Assembly (NCBI GenBank): GCA_002869585.1
Contig: PKUO01000058.1
Span: 1-64,000, forward strand
Reading direction: 5' to 3'
Source of the DNA: Sedimenticola sp.
GTDB taxonomy: Bacteria; Pseudomonadota; Gammaproteobacteria; Chromatiales; Chromatiaceae
Length of the DNA stretch: 64,000 bases
Shown: in pieces, positions 62,065-64,000 of the stretch
How the letters are laid out: the number at the start of each line of letters is the position of its first letter
Position numbering within the stretch: position 1 is the first letter of the stretch
Notes under the pieces: model-generated
The model's input: the letters and a program-made list of their open reading frames with translations, nothing else
Databases searched by the model: none
Told to the model about the DNA's origin: nothing
Position numbers and translations under genes: made by a program

Positions 62065-62101
62065 CGGGGCCGACGTTGGTCAAAACCGGCGTCCGGCCCC
62101 G
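62065..62101 (+). other. Strong stem-loop after apbC
   Basis: Left arm 62065-62080 pairs with 62085-62101 over 16 base pairs, with loop CAAA and one bulged C at 62094; two pairs are T-G. The stem is GC-rich but no T-run follows, so it may be a terminator needing Rho, a stabiliser, or a bidirectional barrier before the dCMP deaminase gene. Confidence 0.55.
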
Positions 62102-62124
62102 GCCACCTCAGAGGGTAAGATGAA

Positions 62125-62655
62125 TTGAGCACCAAGTGGGACACCCGTTTTCTGGGGCTGGCGGCCCATATCTCCAGCTGGAGCAAGGACCCCTCATCCC
62201 AGGTCGGCGCGGTGATCACCGATGGCAATCGCATTATCTCCCTCGGGTACAACGGTTTTGCGGCCGGGGTGCACGACACCGCCGAACGTCTCACAGACCG
62301 CGCCTGCAAGCTTAATCTGACGATTCATGCCGAAGAGAATGCGATGATCTTCGCCAAGCGGGATCTGACCGGCTGTACTGTCTATGTCACGCACCCCCCC
62401 TGTCCGCGTTGTGCCTCCAAACTGGTTCAGGAAGAGGTCAAGCGTATTGTGTTTATCTCACCCAGCGAGGATTTTTTATCACGCTGGGCGGATGATCTGA
62501 CCATCTCCTATGAGATGTACGAAGAGGCAGGGATAGAGCACAAGGCCTATGATCTGGACGAGATCAACATCGATAACGCCAAGGTGACCGTGGCGCCGGG
62601 TGGATTTTTCAAACAGGTGCTCAGCCGCCTGCTGGCGGGCGTAACCCGATCCTGA
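62125..62655 (+). CDS. Deoxycytidylate (dCMP) deaminase family protein
   Basis: 176 residues, TTG start with GAGGG about 12 bases upstream. Zinc motifs of cytidine/deoxycytidylate deaminases: HAEENAM (about 72-78) and PPCPRCASKLV (about 93-103). LGLAAHISSWSKDPSSQVGAV at the N-terminus is typical of dCMP deaminases, which make dUMP for thymidylate synthesis. ComEB-like relatives are possible. No ATG alternative fits the family start. Confidence 0.88.
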   Translation: MSTKWDTRFLGLAAHISSWSKDPSSQVGAVITDGNRIISLGYNGFAAGVHDTAERLTDRACKLNLTIHAEENAMIFAKRDLTGCTVYVTHPPCPRCASKLVQEEVKRIVFISPSEDFLSRWADDLTISYEMYEEAGIEHKAYDLDEINIDNAKVTVAPGGFFKQVLSRLLAGVTRS

Positions 62656-62674
62656 TATTTTCGGGTCGAGGCGG

Positions 62675-63397
62675 TTATTGCTTCCAGGTGATCGAGACCA
62701 GTTCCATATGAAACTGATCGTCCCCCTCATGTCGAATGACTTTTACCGGTAAATAGTTAAGCTCCGGCGCCATCCAGAAGGTGGCCTTGGATTCTCTGCC
62801 CTGTTTTTGTCGGGTCAGCCGGATACTGTGGAAATTCCCTGCCGGTGTGGTGATCTGCTCGCTGCCTTGATTAGTGTAGGTGTAGGACTTGAGCCGCCCG
62901 CCGTCGGCCACCCGGTATTCGAACCGCTCTTCGCCTTCGTTAAGCTGCAGGATCAGCGCCAGTTGCTGGCTGAACTTGTCCTGGACACCAGAGGTAATGC
63001 TCATCGACCAGAGCGAGCCGGGGGTTTGATTGATGACTTTCTGTTTATCCCATTGAAAGGTCAGGTTGACCTGACGGTGCTGGTCCGGTTTCTTGTGGGA
63101 ATAGCTGTAGTGTTGAGGAATGACGCGGTTGCGGTTGATGGTTCCGCGGCTGATTTCACTCACCTCGTCATCACGAATCACCGCCACCAGGCCAGTGGTG
63201 ACGGTATGGGCCGCGTATTGATAGTTGCCCTGGGTATCGATGTCGAGTGAAACCGAGACGTTGCCCAGGGTCATGCCGCCCAGGCTGAGTTTGTACTTTG
63301 CACTGAACGGATAGAGTAGTTGCCCGCCATCCGCCAAGGCGCATTTGTAAATCAACAGCATCCCACAGATCAGCAACATCTGCAGGTTGCGCTTCAT
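62675..63397 (-). CDS. DUF3108 exported protein
   Basis: 240 residues with signal peptide (MKRNLQMLLICGMLLIYKCALA). DUF3108 beta-rich domain: FSAKYKLSLGGMTLGNVSVSL, then VIPQHYSYSHKKPDQHRQVN and a C-terminal LPVKVIRHEGDDQFHMELVS. Probably periplasmic; function unknown. Overlaps purN by four bases (ATGA), the usual purN-DUF3108 order. Confidence 0.88.
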   Translation of the reverse strand: MKRNLQMLLICGMLLIYKCALADGGQLLYPFSAKYKLSLGGMTLGNVSVSLDIDTQGNYQYAAHTVTTGLVAVIRDDEVSEISRGTINRNRVIPQHYSYSHKKPDQHRQVNLTFQWDKQKVINQTPGSLWSMSITSGVQDKFSQQLALILQLNEGEERFEYRVADGGRLKSYTYTNQGSEQITTPAGNFHSIRLTRQKQGRESKATFWMAPELNYLPVKVIRHEGDDQFHMELVSITWKQ

Positions 63398-64000
63398 CGC
63401 GGGGGGGTCTCCCTGAAATCCAGCTGAATCGGTTTGGCCAGAGGTTGGCCATCGTACAACACCCGGTTGCCTTCCACCGCCAACCGGCCCTCGGCGAACC
63501 AGCGTATCACCGTGGGGTAGATGACATGCTCCTGGGTCAGGACCCGGGCGGCCAACCGCTGCTCGTCATCGTCATTTTCAACCGGCACCTGGACCTGCAA
63601 CACCACCGGTCCGCCATCCAGTTCGTCGGTAACAAAGTGGACACTGGCGCCATGAACCCGCTCACCGGCCTCGAGGGCGCGGCGATGGGTGTGCAGTCCA
63701 CGGTAGGCGGGCAGCAGGGAGGGGTGAATGTTGAGCATGCGGCCCGCAAAACGCTGGACGAAGTCTGGGGTGAGGATTCTCATGAACCCCGCCAGTATGA
63801 TTAGTCCGGGTTGATAGCTCTCGATCAGATCGGCCAGGGCCAGGTAATAACTCTCCCGATCGGGATAGTTTTCATGGTCCAGCACCTGCGTCTCGATGTG
63901 GGCGTGCTCGGCGCGGATCAGGCCATAGGCGTCCGTCTTGTTGCTGATCACCGCCTTGATCTCGACCGGCAGATCACCACGGCCAGCCGCGTCGATAATC
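63394..64000 (-). CDS. purN: Phosphoribosylglycinamide formyltransferase, 5' end outside the window
   Basis: About 201 residues visible; the frame runs past base 64000 starting in IIDAAGRGDLPVEIKAV, so only about the first 15-20 residues are missing. Catalytic Asn-His-Asp region: LAGFMRILTPDFV, NIHPSLLPAYRGLHTH, and SVHFVTDELDGGPV. Transfers formyl from 10-formyl-THF to GAR in purine synthesis. Ends FRETPPR, overlapping the DUF3108 start. Confidence 0.95.
   Translation of the reverse strand, partial: IIDAAGRGDLPVEIKAVISNKTDAYGLIRAEHAHIETQVLDHENYPDRESYYLALADLIESYQPGLIILAGFMRILTPDFVQRFAGRMLNIHPSLLPAYRGLHTHRRALEAGERVHGASVHFVTDELDGGPVVLQVQVPVENDDDEQRLAARVLTQEHVIYPTVIRWFAEGRLAVEGNRVLYDGQPLAKPIQLDFRETPPR

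Overview
The window reads as a chromosomal segment of a free-living or host-associated gammaproteobacterium. Supporting this are an E. coli-like RnfABCDGE complex, MetG with a C-terminal tRNA-binding domain, E. coli-type GshA, Prc and PbpG, a PomAB-type stator, and an exosortase H pair. The mix (glycerol ABC transporter, Rnf, pyruvate phosphate dikinase, XrtH, many c-di-GMP proteins) would suit the Chromatiales or sulfur-oxidiser side of the class, but that placement is inference from gene content only. No rRNA, tRNA or CRISPR array was seen. Apart from the tail of an IS200/IS605-type element at the left edge, the region looks like ordinary chromosome.

Layout. 1-152: 3' end of a tnpB gene with its hairpin right end. 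189-6181: a CaCA-type cation exchanger, then a tetR-mfp-rnd efflux operon with a perfect 22-bp operator palindrome. 6270-21003: a complete glycerol catabolic island: glpK divergent from glpV-glpR-glpS-glpT-glpP-glpQ-glpU-glpD-(glpC-like)-glpA-glpB. 21061-30388: a conserved unknown protein, an R/Y/H-rich envelope protein, an SH3 lipoprotein, and two large GGDEF-EAL proteins, each tied to a periplasmic binding-protein domain. 30717-36870: pta-ackA and convergent ppdK. 37228-41705: xrtH and its partner, mazG, an M48 protease and a Nudix protein. 41798-47413: prc, pbpG, gshA and an SDR. 47490-49923: pomA-motB-pilZ behind a likely sigma-28 promoter. 49920-53202: DUF1841-nth and a hybrid kinase. 53252-60696: metG-rnfABCDGE on the minus strand. 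60846-64000: apbC, dCMP deaminase, DUF3108 and a partial purN.

How the genes work together. The glycerol island should import glycerol by ABC transport rather than GlpF diffusion, phosphorylate it with GlpK and oxidise glycerol 3-phosphate by two routes, GlpD and GlpABC, all under the DeoR-type GlpR. Candidate GlpR half-sites (CGAAA) flank and overlap a good sigma-70 promoter before glpV. The two ATPases GlpS and GlpT carry complementary degenerate motifs, predicting one working and one dead ATP site per dimer.

The most unusual pattern is that three conserved plus-strand genes, glpB, ackA and mazG, each carry one in-frame stop exactly where homologues have glutamate (GAG to TAG, GAA to TAA, GAA to TAA). 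Each fits a single G-to-T change, with homology continuing in the same frame after the stop. Other genes here end normally at TAA or TAG, so a changed genetic code is unlikely. Either this genome carries a cluster of G-to-T nonsense mutations or the bases are sequencing or assembly artefacts. A second oddity is a hybrid histidine kinase (51142-53202) whose phospho-acceptor histidine is arginine.
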